Assembly (NCBI RefSeq): GCF_051132615.1
Contig: NZ_CP152375.1
Span: 1,364,001-1,428,000, forward strand
DNA length: 64,000 bases
Source of the DNA: G051132615 sp051132615
GTDB lineage: Bacteria > Pseudomonadota > Gammaproteobacteria > Burkholderiales > Neisseriaceae
Direction: 5' to 3'
Under the pieces are notes generated by a model. It made no database searches. It saw only the letters and a program-made list of their open reading frames with translations, and had not been told where the DNA came from. This document shows positions 17,075 through 26,191 of the stretch, in pieces (position 1 is the stretch's first letter; each line of letters opens with the position of its first letter). Made by a program: the position numbers and the translations under genes.

Positions 17075-17974
17075 ATGGAAAATTCTTCCAACAACCTAAT
17101 AAAACACATAACTGATTCATTACCAGGCTATTCGCGTGCATTTAAGCAATTAGCTGAGTTTATTTTAAACAAAACATTTGCTGTATCCACAATGAGCATT
17201 GAAGAGCTTGCCATTGCCTCAGATGTTTCCGTTGCAACGGTTAATCGTTTTGCTCATGAATGTGGCTTTGATGGTTACCCACTTTTTCGGGCTGAACTTC
17301 GCAGCGTATTTGAAAAAATTTTTGAACCCGCAGAAAAAATACGCAGTGGTATGCTACGTAAATTTGGCGATGAGGAGGTCTTAGAGTCTTCTTTTAACAG
17401 TTTACTGAACAATATCCAAAACAGCAAAAAATTGGTTAATCCTCAATCCCTTAAAGATGCAATTGACTTAATTTTATCTGCAAAAAATGTTTTTGTTGCT
17501 GGGATGGGGGTTAGCGCCTTGCATGCTACTTTTATGGTTGAGGCATTTGAGCCTTTTTTAGCCACAACAATTAGAGAGTTAAATGGTTTTGGGGGACCTG
17601 AACGAGCTTTTCGTAAAGCGAGTATGGTCACAGAAGAAGACTTGATTATTGTGATTTCATTACCACGATACTCAAAAAGTATTATTGAATTGATGCATTT
17701 GGTTAAGGGCAAAAATGCCAGAGTTCTGGCTCTGACGGATACACCCGCCTCTCCCGTTGTGCCTTTAGCTGATGTCACCTTGTTTGCTTCTTCTGAACAC
17801 CCACTACTTTATGCATCTAATGCACCCATCATTGCTTTAATTGAAGGGTTAAGTGCATCAATAGCTCTGAGGGTAAACCATTCAGCAGAATACATCACCC
17901 AGCAAACCGAATCTGTTTTACCCTATTTTTACTTACCTGTGGAAAAAGACAAAAAAGTAAAAAAACACAAATAA
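17075..17974 (+). CDS. MurR/RpiR-family transcriptional regulator
   Basis: A 299-residue regulator. The N-terminal helix-turn-helix domain (MSIEELAIASDVSVATVNRF, about residues 37-56) is typical of RpiR. The C-terminal SIS domain begins near residue 125 (KDAIDLILSAKNVFVAGMGV) and contains VISLPRYSKSIIELM. SIS domains usually bind phosphosugars, which makes this an unusual partner for peptidase genes. It is first in the cluster with the symporter and two hydrolases, so it probably controls them and itself. Ribosome-binding site AAAGGGA at 17059-17065. Confidence 0.9.
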   Translation: MENSSNNLIKHITDSLPGYSRAFKQLAEFILNKTFAVSTMSIEELAIASDVSVATVNRFAHECGFDGYPLFRAELRSVFEKIFEPAEKIRSGMLRKFGDEEVLESSFNSLLNNIQNSKKLVNPQSLKDAIDLILSAKNVFVAGMGVSALHATFMVEAFEPFLATTIRELNGFGGPERAFRKASMVTEEDLIIVISLPRYSKSIIELMHLVKGKNARVLALTDTPASPVVPLADVTLFASSEHPLLYASNAPIIALIEGLSASIALRVNHSAEYITQQTESVLPYFYLPVEKDKKVKKHK

Positions 17975-18057
17975 CATCAAGACTACTGTTTTAACGAGAA
18001 GTTAGAGGTTTAATTAACCCATAACAATAATTAGTGAATCCCTTAAAGGAGCAACCT

Positions 18058-18333
18058 ATGAGTGGTAAATCAAAAAGCCATTTTGAAAGAAACTGGCTGA
18101 TTATATTTTTGGCACTATATGTGCTCATCATGATCCCTTTACCTTGGTACTATAGTGAAACCTATATTCCTGGTCTGTGGGGTGTTCCTCTATTTTTATT
18201 TGGCTGGATTATTCATGGCGTGGTGGTGCTGATATTAACCGCCATATTTGCACGAGAGTGCATGAAACGCCCCGAATATAAAAACTTTGAAGCAGAAAAA
18301 AATGATCATGAGGAAGGAAATCTAGATGAGTAA
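18058..18333 (+). CDS. small membrane protein, accessory to sodium:solute symporter (DUF3311/DUF997-like)
   Basis: A 91-residue protein with two membrane segments (about residues 10-29 and 45-68) and charged ends. ATG 18058 is chosen because AAAGGAG (18045-18051) precedes it; an upstream GTG at 18034 lacks such a site. Its stop overlaps the start of the symporter gene by 8 bases. Small two-helix proteins encoded just before SSS-family symporters (YhdT with PanF, or DUF3311 proteins) are common, and the motif around LPWYYSETYIPGLWGVPLF fits this group. Role inferred: assembly partner or subunit of the transporter. Confidence 0.7.
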   Translation: MSGKSKSHFERNWLIIFLALYVLIMIPLPWYYSETYIPGLWGVPLFLFGWIIHGVVVLILTAIFARECMKRPEYKNFEAEKNDHEEGNLDE

Positions 18334-19822
18334 CAGCGTTGACCAGCTTTTAACGCCAACACCTGGCCCTTTTTTAGTCACAATCGCCATTTATTTTGTG
18401 GTTATTGCTGCTATTGGCTATGTTGCGGCAAGTAAAACCAAGAACATGAAAGACTTTTTAGTCATGGGTGGAAAAGCCGGAACCATTGTTTCGGGGATCG
18501 CCTATTTTGCCACTCAATACAGCATGAGTACCTTTATGGGGGTGCCAGCCATTGCGTATAACAATGGCTTTGCAGGGATGAGTATTACGGTTCCTGGTGT
18601 TGCCTTCTCAATGTTGATTCCTGCCTTACTGGTCGGTCGTAAATTGATGCAGTTGAGTAAACACAATAATTTTTTGACCATGACAGATTATCTGGCTGAT
18701 CGTTATCAATCCTCATCCATGAGGGTGATTCACGCTGTGGCTATGGTGATTTTTTTGGTTGCTATGACAGGAGCACAATTAGTGGGGGCAGGTGTTATCG
18801 TCAAAACCTTTACTGGTTACCCTGAATGGATTGGTGTTGTATGCACAGGTGCTGTTGTAATGGTGTATTGTATGTATGGCGGTATGCGCGGAGCCATGTT
18901 AACAGATGTGTTACAAGGCAGCTTAATGGTAATGACAGCAGTTGTGACCTTTGTGATGTCTGTTCGCTCAGGCGGTGGTATTGAAGCCATTACCGCTCAA
19001 TTAGCACAAACCAGCCCTGACCACTTAACGCATCCAGGCGCTCAAAATCAATATGGTTTAGGGGTTTATATTTCCATGATTTTAATGTGGAGCTTCTTTA
19101 CCATTGGCCAACCTACCTTATTTACCAAGTTTTTCTCCATGAAAAACTACTCAGTTTTATTCAAAAGCATTATTTTGGGTACTTTAGGTATGTTGATTTC
19201 AGCCACCATGATTGAATGGTCAGGTGTCAATGCTTATGTCTCGATTGTTGGACTAAGTGGCAAAGATGCCGACTTTGTGGTGCCTATTATGCTTCAAACA
19301 ACGCTCAACCCTATTTTGGCTTCAGTAATGATCGCGGGTATTGTTTCAGCAGGGATGTCCACTGTCTCAGCTTTAATGGTTGTGGCAACAGGTGGCGTGT
19401 CGCGTGATATTTACCAAAAACTGATCAATCCACAAGCAACGGATAAAACAGTGTTTAGATTATCTCAAATCGTCACTGTTGCAATCGGTATTATCAGCAT
19501 CATTATTGGCATTATGAAACCTGCCAGTATTTTTGAAATTGTCCGCTTTTCATTTGGAGGTTTAGGCATTTGGGTAATTGCGGTTATTTTAGGTATGTAC
19601 TGGAAAAAGGCCACAACAGCTGGTGTATTAACTGGTGTCGTTGTCGGTGAGTTGTATTTTGTGGCATTGAAAGTGGGTTGGTTGGATGCGTTCTATTCGT
19701 TTCATTTAGACGCACTTATTCCTGCTTGGTGTCTGGGCATGGTTGTGGCCATTATTGTCAGCTACATGACCAAACCTGTAAATGAAGAGGTGATTAACCG
19801 TCATTTTAGTAGCCCTATTTAG
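18326..19822 (+). CDS. sodium:solute symporter (SSS family)
   Basis: A 498-residue protein with about 13 membrane helices. SSS signatures: FLVMGGKAGTIVSGIAYFAT near residue 50, the stretch VCTGAVVMVYCMYGGMRGAM near 175 and GIVSAGMSTVSALMVVATG near 340. It resembles the PanF (pantothenate) branch, but genomic context argues for another substrate. It lies between a small accessory membrane protein and two amide hydrolases, so the cargo is probably what those enzymes cut: a creatinine-like cyclic amide or a beta-aspartyl peptide. The substrate is inferred, not shown. Confidence 0.9.
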   Translation: MSNSVDQLLTPTPGPFLVTIAIYFVVIAAIGYVAASKTKNMKDFLVMGGKAGTIVSGIAYFATQYSMSTFMGVPAIAYNNGFAGMSITVPGVAFSMLIPALLVGRKLMQLSKHNNFLTMTDYLADRYQSSSMRVIHAVAMVIFLVAMTGAQLVGAGVIVKTFTGYPEWIGVVCTGAVVMVYCMYGGMRGAMLTDVLQGSLMVMTAVVTFVMSVRSGGGIEAITAQLAQTSPDHLTHPGAQNQYGLGVYISMILMWSFFTIGQPTLFTKFFSMKNYSVLFKSIILGTLGMLISATMIEWSGVNAYVSIVGLSGKDADFVVPIMLQTTLNPILASVMIAGIVSAGMSTVSALMVVATGGVSRDIYQKLINPQATDKTVFRLSQIVTVAIGIISIIIGIMKPASIFEIVRFSFGGLGIWVIAVILGMYWKKATTAGVLTGVVVGELYFVALKVGWLDAFYSFHLDALIPAWCLGMVVAIIVSYMTKPVNEEVINRHFSSPI

Positions 19823-19828
19823 AAGGCC

Positions 19829-19860
19829 TTAGGCTTGAGCGCTTGTTTGCTTGAGCCTAA
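19829..19860 (+). promoter_or_regulatory. intercistronic hairpin between symporter and creatininase genes
   Basis: TTAGGCT (19829-19835) pairs with AGCCTAA (19854-19860); the loop contains two direct copies of GCTTG. No long T-run follows, so it may stabilise or process the mRNA and adjust the ratio of transporter to enzymes rather than terminate. Confidence 0.45.
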
Positions 19861-19883
19861 AATTTAAATAAAAGAGAAAGAAT

Positions 19884-20588
19884 ATGTTGATACAAAATAT
19901 GAACTGGATGCAGGTAGAGGCATTCTTAAAAACAGATGATCGCATTGTCTTACCGATAGGCAGTACAGAACAACATGGTTATTTAAGTTTAATGACAGAC
20001 GCAATTTTAGCTCAAAAAGTTGCTGAAGATGCTGCAACCCCCCTTGAGGTTCCTGTCTTGCCTGTAATGCCATTTGGACTGGCTCCTTATTTTACGGCGT
20101 ACCCTGGCACCATTACGCTTAGAACCAGCACTTATTTTGCATTGATTATTGATATTCTCAACAGTGTTTATCATGCAGGTTTTCGCCGTATTTTAATTGT
20201 TAATGGGCATGGCGGAAACAGCCCTGTTTTAGCAGAAATTCAAGACTGGCTAACCCATCACACAGATGCCCGAGTGAAATTACACAATTGGTGGGCAGCC
20301 CCTAAAACCATGGCAAAGGTAAAAGAAATTGATCCTGTTGCCTCTCATGCTTCTTGGATGGAAAATTTCCCTTGGACAAGAATAGCAGGGGTAGAACTGC
20401 CAACAACACAAAAACCCATGATTGATCTTGAGTACATGCGCCAATTAGGTGCCAATGGCGTGCGTGATTATGTAGGAGATGGCAACTATGGTGGAGACTA
20501 CTTTAAAGACGATCAGTTAATGCAAACTGTATGGGATACAGGTGTAGCAGAAACCCAAGAACAATTAACAAACAATTGGGCAGATTAA
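19884..20588 (+). CDS. creatininase-family amidohydrolase
   Basis: A 234-residue metal-dependent amidohydrolase. Metal ligands of the creatininase fold are visible: IGSTEQHGYLSLMTDAIL (Glu, His and Asp, about residues 22-40), a further motif VNGHGGNSPVLAEI near residue 112, and HASWMENFPWTR near residue 155. True creatininases, MftE-type peptidases and riboflavin-pathway formamide hydrolases all share this fold, so activity cannot be named. Position between the symporter and iadA points to opening or cutting an amide bond in an imported compound. AGAGAAAG upstream of ATG 19884 is a usable ribosome-binding site. Confidence 0.85.
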   Translation: MLIQNMNWMQVEAFLKTDDRIVLPIGSTEQHGYLSLMTDAILAQKVAEDAATPLEVPVLPVMPFGLAPYFTAYPGTITLRTSTYFALIIDILNSVYHAGFRRILIVNGHGGNSPVLAEIQDWLTHHTDARVKLHNWWAAPKTMAKVKEIDPVASHASWMENFPWTRIAGVELPTTQKPMIDLEYMRQLGANGVRDYVGDGNYGGDYFKDDQLMQTVWDTGVAETQEQLTNNWAD

Positions 20589-20612
20589 TTAATTAATAAA
20601 AAGAAATAAAAA

Positions 20613-21803
20613 ATGAATACGATTAAATCACTATCATTACAGTTTACCTTACTCAAAAATGCCGCTATTTATGCACCAGAGGCCTTAGGAGAAAAGGATA
20701 TATTAATCTGTAATGACAAAATAGTGGCGATTGAACAAAACATTGATGCGTCAACCATTCCAAACTGTACTAGCTTAGATTTAACAGGTTTAACTGTTTG
20801 CCCAGGTTTCATAGACCAACATATTCACCTAATAGGTGGGGGTGGAGAAGCAGGCCCACATACCCGCACACCAGAAGTAAAGCTATCTTCTTTAATAGAA
20901 GCAGGTATTACAACTGCGGTAGGTTTATTGGGTACAGATGGGATGACTCGCCATCCAGAGACTTTATTGGCAAAGGTTAAAGCCCTCAATTTTGAAGGCA
21001 TTACTGCCTATATGTTAACAGGTGCTTATACTGTCCCCACGCCCACAATTACTGGGCAAATAGACAAAGATATCGCCTTAATTGATGGCATTATTGGCGT
21101 CAAAACAGCCATATCAGATCACCGCTCTTCTGCTCCAACCATAGCAGAGCTTTGCAGGCTCAGCACACAAGCTCGGGTTGGTGGTTTATTAGGTGCAAAA
21201 GCGGGCATCAGTGTTTTTCATTTAGGCAGCAGTAAAAAAACACTGGAACCTATTGATCATATTTTGGCAAATTGTGATGTCCCTATCAACAAATTATTGC
21301 CAACCCATGTGAATCGTAATCAGGTCTTATTTGATGCTGCAATCGCTTTTGCCTTAAAAGGTGGCTATATTGATTTGACCAGTGGCATTAACCCTGAGTT
21401 AGGTGCTCGAAATGCCGTTAAACCGAGTAAAGCGGTTATGCAAGCGCTCAAAGCAGGTGTGGCTTTAGATCATATTACCATTAGCTCTGATGGTAATGGC
21501 AGTCAACCAGTCTTTAATGCTCAAGGTCAGTTAACTGGCATTACTGTTGCTGGGTTTGCCAGTTTGCTGGCTGAATTAAAAGATATGGTACAAAAAGAAG
21601 GACTTTGTTTATCAGAAGCATTACAACCCTTTACTTCTTCGGTTGCTCAATTTTTACAAATTGATAAAGGCCATTTAAAACCAAATGCAGATGCCGATAT
21701 TTTGGTTCTGAATAAAGACATGAATATCGAATATGTTTTTGCCAAAGGCAAAAAAATGGTGCATAACGGAAAAGCCTGTATTAAAGGCACCTTTGAAGAA
21801 TAA
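20613..21803 (+). CDS. iadA: isoaspartyl dipeptidase (beta-aspartyl peptidase)
   Basis: This 396-residue zinc amidohydrolase is close to E. coli IadA along its whole length. It has the metal site GFIDQHIHLIGGGGEAGPHT, the segment ISDHRSSAPTIAEL, LLPTHVNRNQVLF and the catalytic Asp region SSDGNGSQPVF. IadA removes the N-terminal isoaspartyl residue from dipeptides formed by protein ageing or peptidoglycan and cyanophycin-type turnover. It is last in the operon, 24 bases after the creatininase-family gene, with a palindromic terminator after it. Confidence 0.95.
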   Translation: MNTIKSLSLQFTLLKNAAIYAPEALGEKDILICNDKIVAIEQNIDASTIPNCTSLDLTGLTVCPGFIDQHIHLIGGGGEAGPHTRTPEVKLSSLIEAGITTAVGLLGTDGMTRHPETLLAKVKALNFEGITAYMLTGAYTVPTPTITGQIDKDIALIDGIIGVKTAISDHRSSAPTIAELCRLSTQARVGGLLGAKAGISVFHLGSSKKTLEPIDHILANCDVPINKLLPTHVNRNQVLFDAAIAFALKGGYIDLTSGINPELGARNAVKPSKAVMQALKAGVALDHITISSDGNGSQPVFNAQGQLTGITVAGFASLLAELKDMVQKEGLCLSEALQPFTSSVAQFLQIDKGHLKPNADADILVLNKDMNIEYVFAKGKKMVHNGKACIKGTFEE

Positions 21804-21821
21804 ATCATATTCAAACAATGC

Positions 21822-21848
21822 AGCCGATCATATATGATCGGCTTTTTA
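21822..21848 (+). terminator. terminator of the iadA operon
   Basis: An 11-bp perfect palindrome AGCCGATCATA/TATGATCGGCT (21822-21843) followed by TTTTATTT. Confidence 0.85.
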
Positions 21849-21930
21849 TTTCATTAGACATTAAACCGTAAGAAAAAAATTAAGCACGCTGGTTTAATGT
21901 AACAAAGAAAATAGAGAGAGTAATCGTTAT

Positions 21931-22617
21931 ATGAAAAAAATGATCATTTTTGCTATTATTTTTTTCATCCATTTTAGTGATGCACAATCATTACCCTTTA
22001 ATGATAAACAGCACACAATCACGCAAACAATGGCGCAATGCGGCCAATTTAGGATAACCTTACCAGTTAGTATTCACTTAGAAAATCAGCCATATGTTGA
22101 TCACAAAACACTTTTTATCACAAAAGAAAAAAGTTTTATGCACAGCGATCATCATTATGCCAATCAATTTGACAGCGAGCGTCTATTAGACAGTTTACAC
22201 TTTTCCATTAATTGCCTTCCTAAAACCGAAGCAGAAACACACTTATGGCCTTATCACGAAACAATTATTGAAGATGATTCCAACCCTAGAGGAATAGAAA
22301 CGTGGGCCTTAAAAGAAATGATAGCGATTCAAGCCAAAAATAGCCATGGGAAAATGGCGATTATTGAGCACTCTGGGATTCAAATGTGGACAACAGACGT
22401 TCATTTCTGTTTGATACCACACAACTCCAACTATCAATTATGTGGTTCAAGCTCAATCAATAATTTAAGACAAACACAGCAGAAAGACGCTTACCAACCA
22501 GAAATCATTCAACTACTTCATTTGACTGTGATAAGCTGGGTTAAATCAATTCAATTTTTACCTAACCAAAATCAACTCACAAACACACGATTGATTCACC
22601 TTCCAAAAGTTAGATAA
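21931..22617 (+). CDS. exported protein of unknown function
   Basis: A 228-residue protein with a signal peptide at residues 1-18 (MKKMIIFAIIFFIHFSDA). Four Cys remain in the mature part (near residues 37, 87, 156 and 171), compatible with two disulfides in the periplasm. There are no membrane helices and no motif I recognise. It has its own ribosome-binding site (GAGAGAGTAA, 21912-21921) after the iadA terminator, so it is a separate unit. Its His-rich stretch HSDHHYAN (near residues 69-76) could bind metal, but this is a guess. Confidence 0.75.
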   Translation: MKKMIIFAIIFFIHFSDAQSLPFNDKQHTITQTMAQCGQFRITLPVSIHLENQPYVDHKTLFITKEKSFMHSDHHYANQFDSERLLDSLHFSINCLPKTEAETHLWPYHETIIEDDSNPRGIETWALKEMIAIQAKNSHGKMAIIEHSGIQMWTTDVHFCLIPHNSNYQLCGSSSINNLRQTQQKDAYQPEIIQLLHLTVISWVKSIQFLPNQNQLTNTRLIHLPKVR

Positions 22618-22651
22618 ATTTTAAGCATCATAAAAAATCAATATTTCATAT

Positions 22652-23518
22652 TTATGTACTCATTTTTTCAAGCCGGTCTATTGTTTTTTTTATAAATCCA
22701 TCATCATCTGCAAACTGTTTCAATATCTTATTCATCTCAGGTAATAAAGAGATATCTCCTAAAAGGCCTACAGCCTCAATTGTATCATCATAAACTAGCC
22801 CTACTTTTATTGCGATTTTTAGTTCATTTTTAATAAATGGAAGAACTCTCTGATCTCGTCTTTTAGCAAGACCTATAATTGCTTCCTTTTTAATTTCATG
22901 ATTAGAGCTTTCCAGTAACTTAAAAAAAATGTCTCTTATCTCCAATGAATCATAATCCAAGGTATTTATTGCAAAAGCAGCCCAATTTATTACATTTAGA
23001 TTCTCATCCTGTAATAAGGTCAACAACAGAGGGGATACAGATTCACTATTCAGATAAGACAAAGCAAAAGCCGTACTCTGTCTAACATTCACTGATGAAT
23101 CGAATGTCGTTAATGCTAAGCTATTGATGACAATATCACTATGTATATTATTTTTACTACATCGATGCCCTAAAGCACTGACTGCATCAGCTCTTACTAT
23201 TGCACTTTTATCCTGCACAGAAAGGTCACACAGTAGTTTAACGATATCACTTTCTTGATCAGTAGAAAGACTGATTTGTCCTAAAATAAACGCCCCAATC
23301 GCTCTTTGTTTATAACTTATATCTTGTGTTAGCTGTATGGCCAACCGAATAATCTCTTTTCCTCCACGTAACTGTAATTCTCTGGCCGCAGCATACCTTT
23401 TATTTTGTTTTTCATTTTTTAAAAGTGATATTAGTTTTGCTTTATCATATTGTTTATAGTTTTCCCATAGTAAAGAATCCTCAATCTCTCTCTCTTTTTT
23501 GTAATAGTTTTTAGTCAT
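22652..23518 (-). CDS. HEAT-repeat protein
   Basis: A 288-residue soluble protein built of repeated helix pairs: RYAAARELQLRGG, YKQRAIGAFILGQI, AIVRADAVSALGHR, VNVRQSTAFALSYLN and IKKEAIIGLAKRRD mark successive HEAT repeats of about 35 residues. Such scaffolds bind proteins or nucleic acids; no catalytic residues are seen. ATG 23518 is chosen because AAGGAAA (23524-23530 on the complementary strand) precedes it; an upstream start would add ten residues. HEAT-repeat proteins of this size can be immunity proteins or lyase-like chaperones, and no partner is visible beside it. Confidence 0.8.
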   Translation of the reverse strand: MTKNYYKKEREIEDSLLWENYKQYDKAKLISLLKNEKQNKRYAAARELQLRGGKEIIRLAIQLTQDISYKQRAIGAFILGQISLSTDQESDIVKLLCDLSVQDKSAIVRADAVSALGHRCSKNNIHSDIVINSLALTTFDSSVNVRQSTAFALSYLNSESVSPLLLTLLQDENLNVINWAAFAINTLDYDSLEIRDIFFKLLESSNHEIKKEAIIGLAKRRDQRVLPFIKNELKIAIKVGLVYDDTIEAVGLLGDISLLPEMNKILKQFADDDGFIKKTIDRLEKMST

Positions 23519-23708
23519 ACAATTTCCTTTTAATTTTATTATTAACATATAATCTACTATCTTAGTTTCAATAATTGTTGATAGTAGAAGCTTTTATTGA
23601 AAAAAATCTTTTTATTGTTGTTAAATAGAATAAAATATAAGTTGTATAAAATGGGGCTTTACCTAAAAGCCTTAATTTTTTAACCAAGCCCAAGTATTGG
23701 AGAGAACA

Positions 23709-24356
23709 TTGAATGAATTTACTCAGGCGATGAAATTTCGTCATGCATGTAAACTATTTGATCAAGATAAATCAATTCCTGCTGAACAGTTTGACCAAAT
23801 CATGGAAGCGGCTAGATTATCCCCTTCTTCTTTTGGTTTGGAACATTGGCACTTTTTGGTTATTGAATCGCCAAAAGTTAAAGAAGCTTTAAAACCAACC
23901 TGTTGGAATCAACCACAAGTCACCAGTTGTTCCCATTTTGTGGTGATCTTATCAAAAAAAGCTCATTTCTTTGAAAAAGGCAGTGATTATATTAAACAAA
24001 GCTTTAAACGCAGAACAAAAGATGATCAAGCCAAACTTGATGGCATATGCAATATGCTTGAAAATTTTTTCAAAAATGACCTAAACCCTACAGTTTCAAT
24101 CGAAAGTTGGGCAAAAATGCAATGTTATTTGGCTGGTGCCAATATGATGACAGCTGCTGCGGCTTTAGGAATAGACTCTTGCCCAATGGAAGGCTTCAAC
24201 TACACACAATTTAAAGACACACTTACCCAGCAGGTCAATGCGTTTAATCCTGAGGATTATGATATTGCGTTTTGTGTGGCTTTTGGTTACCGTACAGGTG
24301 AACAAACAGAAGCATTTAGATGGTCAACCGAACAAATTGCGACTTTTATCAAATAA
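23709..24356 (+). CDS. nitroreductase-family NAD(P)H oxidoreductase
   Basis: A 215-residue FMN-dependent enzyme of the NfsB/NfnB type. Signatures: RHACKLFDQDKSIP at the N-terminus (FMN-binding Arg), EAARLSPSSFGLEHWHFLVI, the central AGANMMTAAAALGIDSCPMEG, and the C-terminal FCVAFGYRTGE. It reduces quinones, nitroaromatics or pteridines. The start is probably TTG 23709 with GGAG at 23699-23702; ATG 23730 is an alternative that would clip the conserved N-terminus. It is convergent with mrp and shares its terminator. Confidence 0.9.
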   Translation: MNEFTQAMKFRHACKLFDQDKSIPAEQFDQIMEAARLSPSSFGLEHWHFLVIESPKVKEALKPTCWNQPQVTSCSHFVVILSKKAHFFEKGSDYIKQSFKRRTKDDQAKLDGICNMLENFFKNDLNPTVSIESWAKMQCYLAGANMMTAAAALGIDSCPMEGFNYTQFKDTLTQQVNAFNPEDYDIAFCVAFGYRTGEQTEAFRWSTEQIATFIK

Positions 24357-24367
24357 ATTTTTTTCAC

Positions 24368-24397
24368 AAAAAAAGCTGGAAAACACCAGCTTTTTTT
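24368..24397. terminator. bidirectional terminator between nitroreductase gene and mrp
   Basis: Perfect 12-bp stem with seven A on one side and seven T on the other (AAAAAAAGCTGG / CCAGCTTTTTTT), 6-base loop. Confidence 0.9.
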
Positions 24398-24415
24398 CGT
24401 TTCATATCAAATAGG

Positions 24416-25495
24416 TCACTCAACCACAATTTTGGGTATTTTGCTGCTAAAGTCTTTACTTTTTTGTGCAACACTTACAGCCAGTTTAAGGGCAACCTCT
24501 TCATATATTTGTGCAATTTTTGTTTCTTGCTGGTGCAGCTTAGCCAGTTGTCCATCATCCATTGCCTCACGAACAGGCAAACTTAAAGGTAACTGACCTA
24601 ATAAAGGAACATGATTTTCTTCAGCCAGTTTGTCGCCACCACCTTGACCAAAAATAGCCTCCACATGACCACATTGACTACAAATATGGGTCGACATATT
24701 TTCCAAGATACCCATAATAGGGATATTGACCTTACCAAACATATCAATTGCTTTTTTCGCATCAATTAAAGCAATATCCTGCGGAGTAGTCACAACCAAA
24801 GCACCTGTTACGGGTATTTTTTGTGCCAATGTTAACTGCACATCACCTGTGCCTGGGGGTAAATCCACAATCAGATAATCTAAGTCATCCCATTCACTTT
24901 GAAAAATCAATTGTTGCAAAGCCTGACTCACCATTGGACCTCGCCAAACCATTGCCTGATTATCTTCAACTAAAAAGCCAATAGACATGACCTGAATGCC
25001 TTCTTTATTGCGTACTGGCACAAATACATGTTCTTTTTGTTCTGGCTCTTTATCTAAGACCCCCATCATCATAGGCTGGCTTGGGCCATAAATGTCCGCA
25101 TCCAACACCCCAACTTTTGCACCCAATTGATTTAAAGCATAAGCCAAGTTAGCTGTGGTGGTGCTCTTACCCACACCACCTTTACCAGAAGCAACAGCAA
25201 TGATATTTTTAACCCCTTTTAAGGTAGAAACACCTTGCTGCACCTGATGAGCAACAATTTTTTGCTGTACCGACACTTGAATCTCCAAGTCAGTAACCAG
25301 TTTTTCAATACCTTGGGTAAACTCTTCCTGTAAACGAAGTTGGTGTTTTTGCACAGGGTAAGGAAAAATCAGCTCAACATTCAGTTGTTTATCTTGTGTC
25401 AGATTAATCAGCACCTTATCCGCAGCTAAAGTGTGTGTTGTGTCTGGATTAATCAAAGACCCAATTTGTTTTTTAAGTTCTTCAATGTTCATCAT
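24416..25495 (-). CDS. mrp: Mrp/ApbC-type iron-sulfur cluster carrier ATPase
   Basis: A 359-residue P-loop ATPase. An N-terminal MIP18-like domain (residues 1-90) precedes the deviant Walker A SGKGGVGKSTTTANLA near residue 104. DADIYGPSQP, LIVDLPPGTGD and the C-terminal CSQCG pair that holds a bridging 4Fe-4S cluster follow. It delivers Fe-S clusters to apo-enzymes. Two adjacent ATGs (25495 and 25492) are both possible starts. It is divergent from the small exported protein gene at 25920; the 424-base gap between them is AT-rich, holds the perfect palindrome ACTTTATAAAGT (25631-25642), and contains no convincing gene. Confidence 0.95.
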   Translation of the reverse strand: MMNIEELKKQIGSLINPDTTHTLAADKVLINLTQDKQLNVELIFPYPVQKHQLRLQEEFTQGIEKLVTDLEIQVSVQQKIVAHQVQQGVSTLKGVKNIIAVASGKGGVGKSTTTANLAYALNQLGAKVGVLDADIYGPSQPMMMGVLDKEPEQKEHVFVPVRNKEGIQVMSIGFLVEDNQAMVWRGPMVSQALQQLIFQSEWDDLDYLIVDLPPGTGDVQLTLAQKIPVTGALVVTTPQDIALIDAKKAIDMFGKVNIPIMGILENMSTHICSQCGHVEAIFGQGGGDKLAEENHVPLLGQLPLSLPVREAMDDGQLAKLHQQETKIAQIYEEVALKLAVSVAQKSKDFSSKIPKIVVE

Positions 25496-25919
25496 ATTTA
25501 TTCAAAATCCATTTTGTTTGTTTTATATATTCATCACATTGAAAATCATACGTGATCAAACCATTTGTGCCAATTCATTTTACCAATAAAATCTCTTTTT
25601 CTTTTGATAAAAAGAACTTGAAACTGAAACACTTTATAAAGTTTCTTTGTTTATAAAGCATTTATCGCTTAATTTAAAGTGGCACCATTTATCAAAAATA
25701 TGGATTTTCTCTAGTAAAATCAATAAAAAACAATATGTAGTTTTTCGCTGATGGCTCGTTTGACAACAAACAAATTCAATAAGTTCAACTTTAAAAAATA
25801 TTTTTAAATCAATGTTTTTATTAATAAAATATTTATAGACGAAGTGTTTTAGCAGGCATATGATTGCCATTGTCAACTTACATGACAAGAAGAAACCTAA
25901 TTTTATTTGGAGAATAATG

Positions 25920-26147
25920 ATGTTAAAAAAAATCGCATTTGTAACTGTTACTGCTACCAGTATGATGATTGCTGCTGCTCAAACACCAGCTGTTTCCCCA
26001 GTAGCCAAAACAACTGAATCAGTAAAAGCTGCACCTGCAAAAACAGAACATAAAATGAAAACAAACAAAGTAAAAACTGAAAAACATGCAGTAAAAAAAG
26101 TAGAAAAAGAAGCAAATACCGCAGCACCTAAATTAGAAGCTAAATAA
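25920..26147 (+). CDS. small exported Lys/Ala-rich protein
   Basis: A 75-residue protein: signal peptide MLKKIAFVTVTATSMMIAAA, then a low-complexity mature part made of Ala, Lys, Thr, Glu and Val (KTEHKMKTNKVKTEKHAVKK). ATG 25920 follows TTGGAGA (25907-25913); the ATG at 25917 is equally in frame. There are no Cys. Similar small basic periplasmic proteins are found beside stress genes, but I cannot assign a function. The strong terminator at 26163 supports it being a real transcript. Confidence 0.65.
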   Translation: MLKKIAFVTVTATSMMIAAAQTPAVSPVAKTTESVKAAPAKTEHKMKTNKVKTEKHAVKKVEKEANTAAPKLEAK

Positions 26148-26162
26148 AAACACTTGTTTTTT

Positions 26163-26191
26163 AAAGGGCGCTTAATAAAGCGCCCTTTTTT
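26163..26191. terminator. bidirectional terminator
   Basis: 11-bp perfect GC-rich stem AAAGGGCGCTT (26163-26173) / AAGCGCCCTTT (26178-26188) plus T-run; it overlaps the end of waaA on the other strand. Confidence 0.9.

Noticed and set aside
18034..18057. GTG start giving a longer DUF3311-like protein
   Set aside because: The ribosome-binding site AAAGGAG lies inside this extension, so translation begins at 18058.
25634..25888. 84-codon frame on the complementary strand between mrp and the small exported protein
   Set aside because: Composition is that of random AT-rich DNA, with no ribosome-binding site and no plausible protein pattern.
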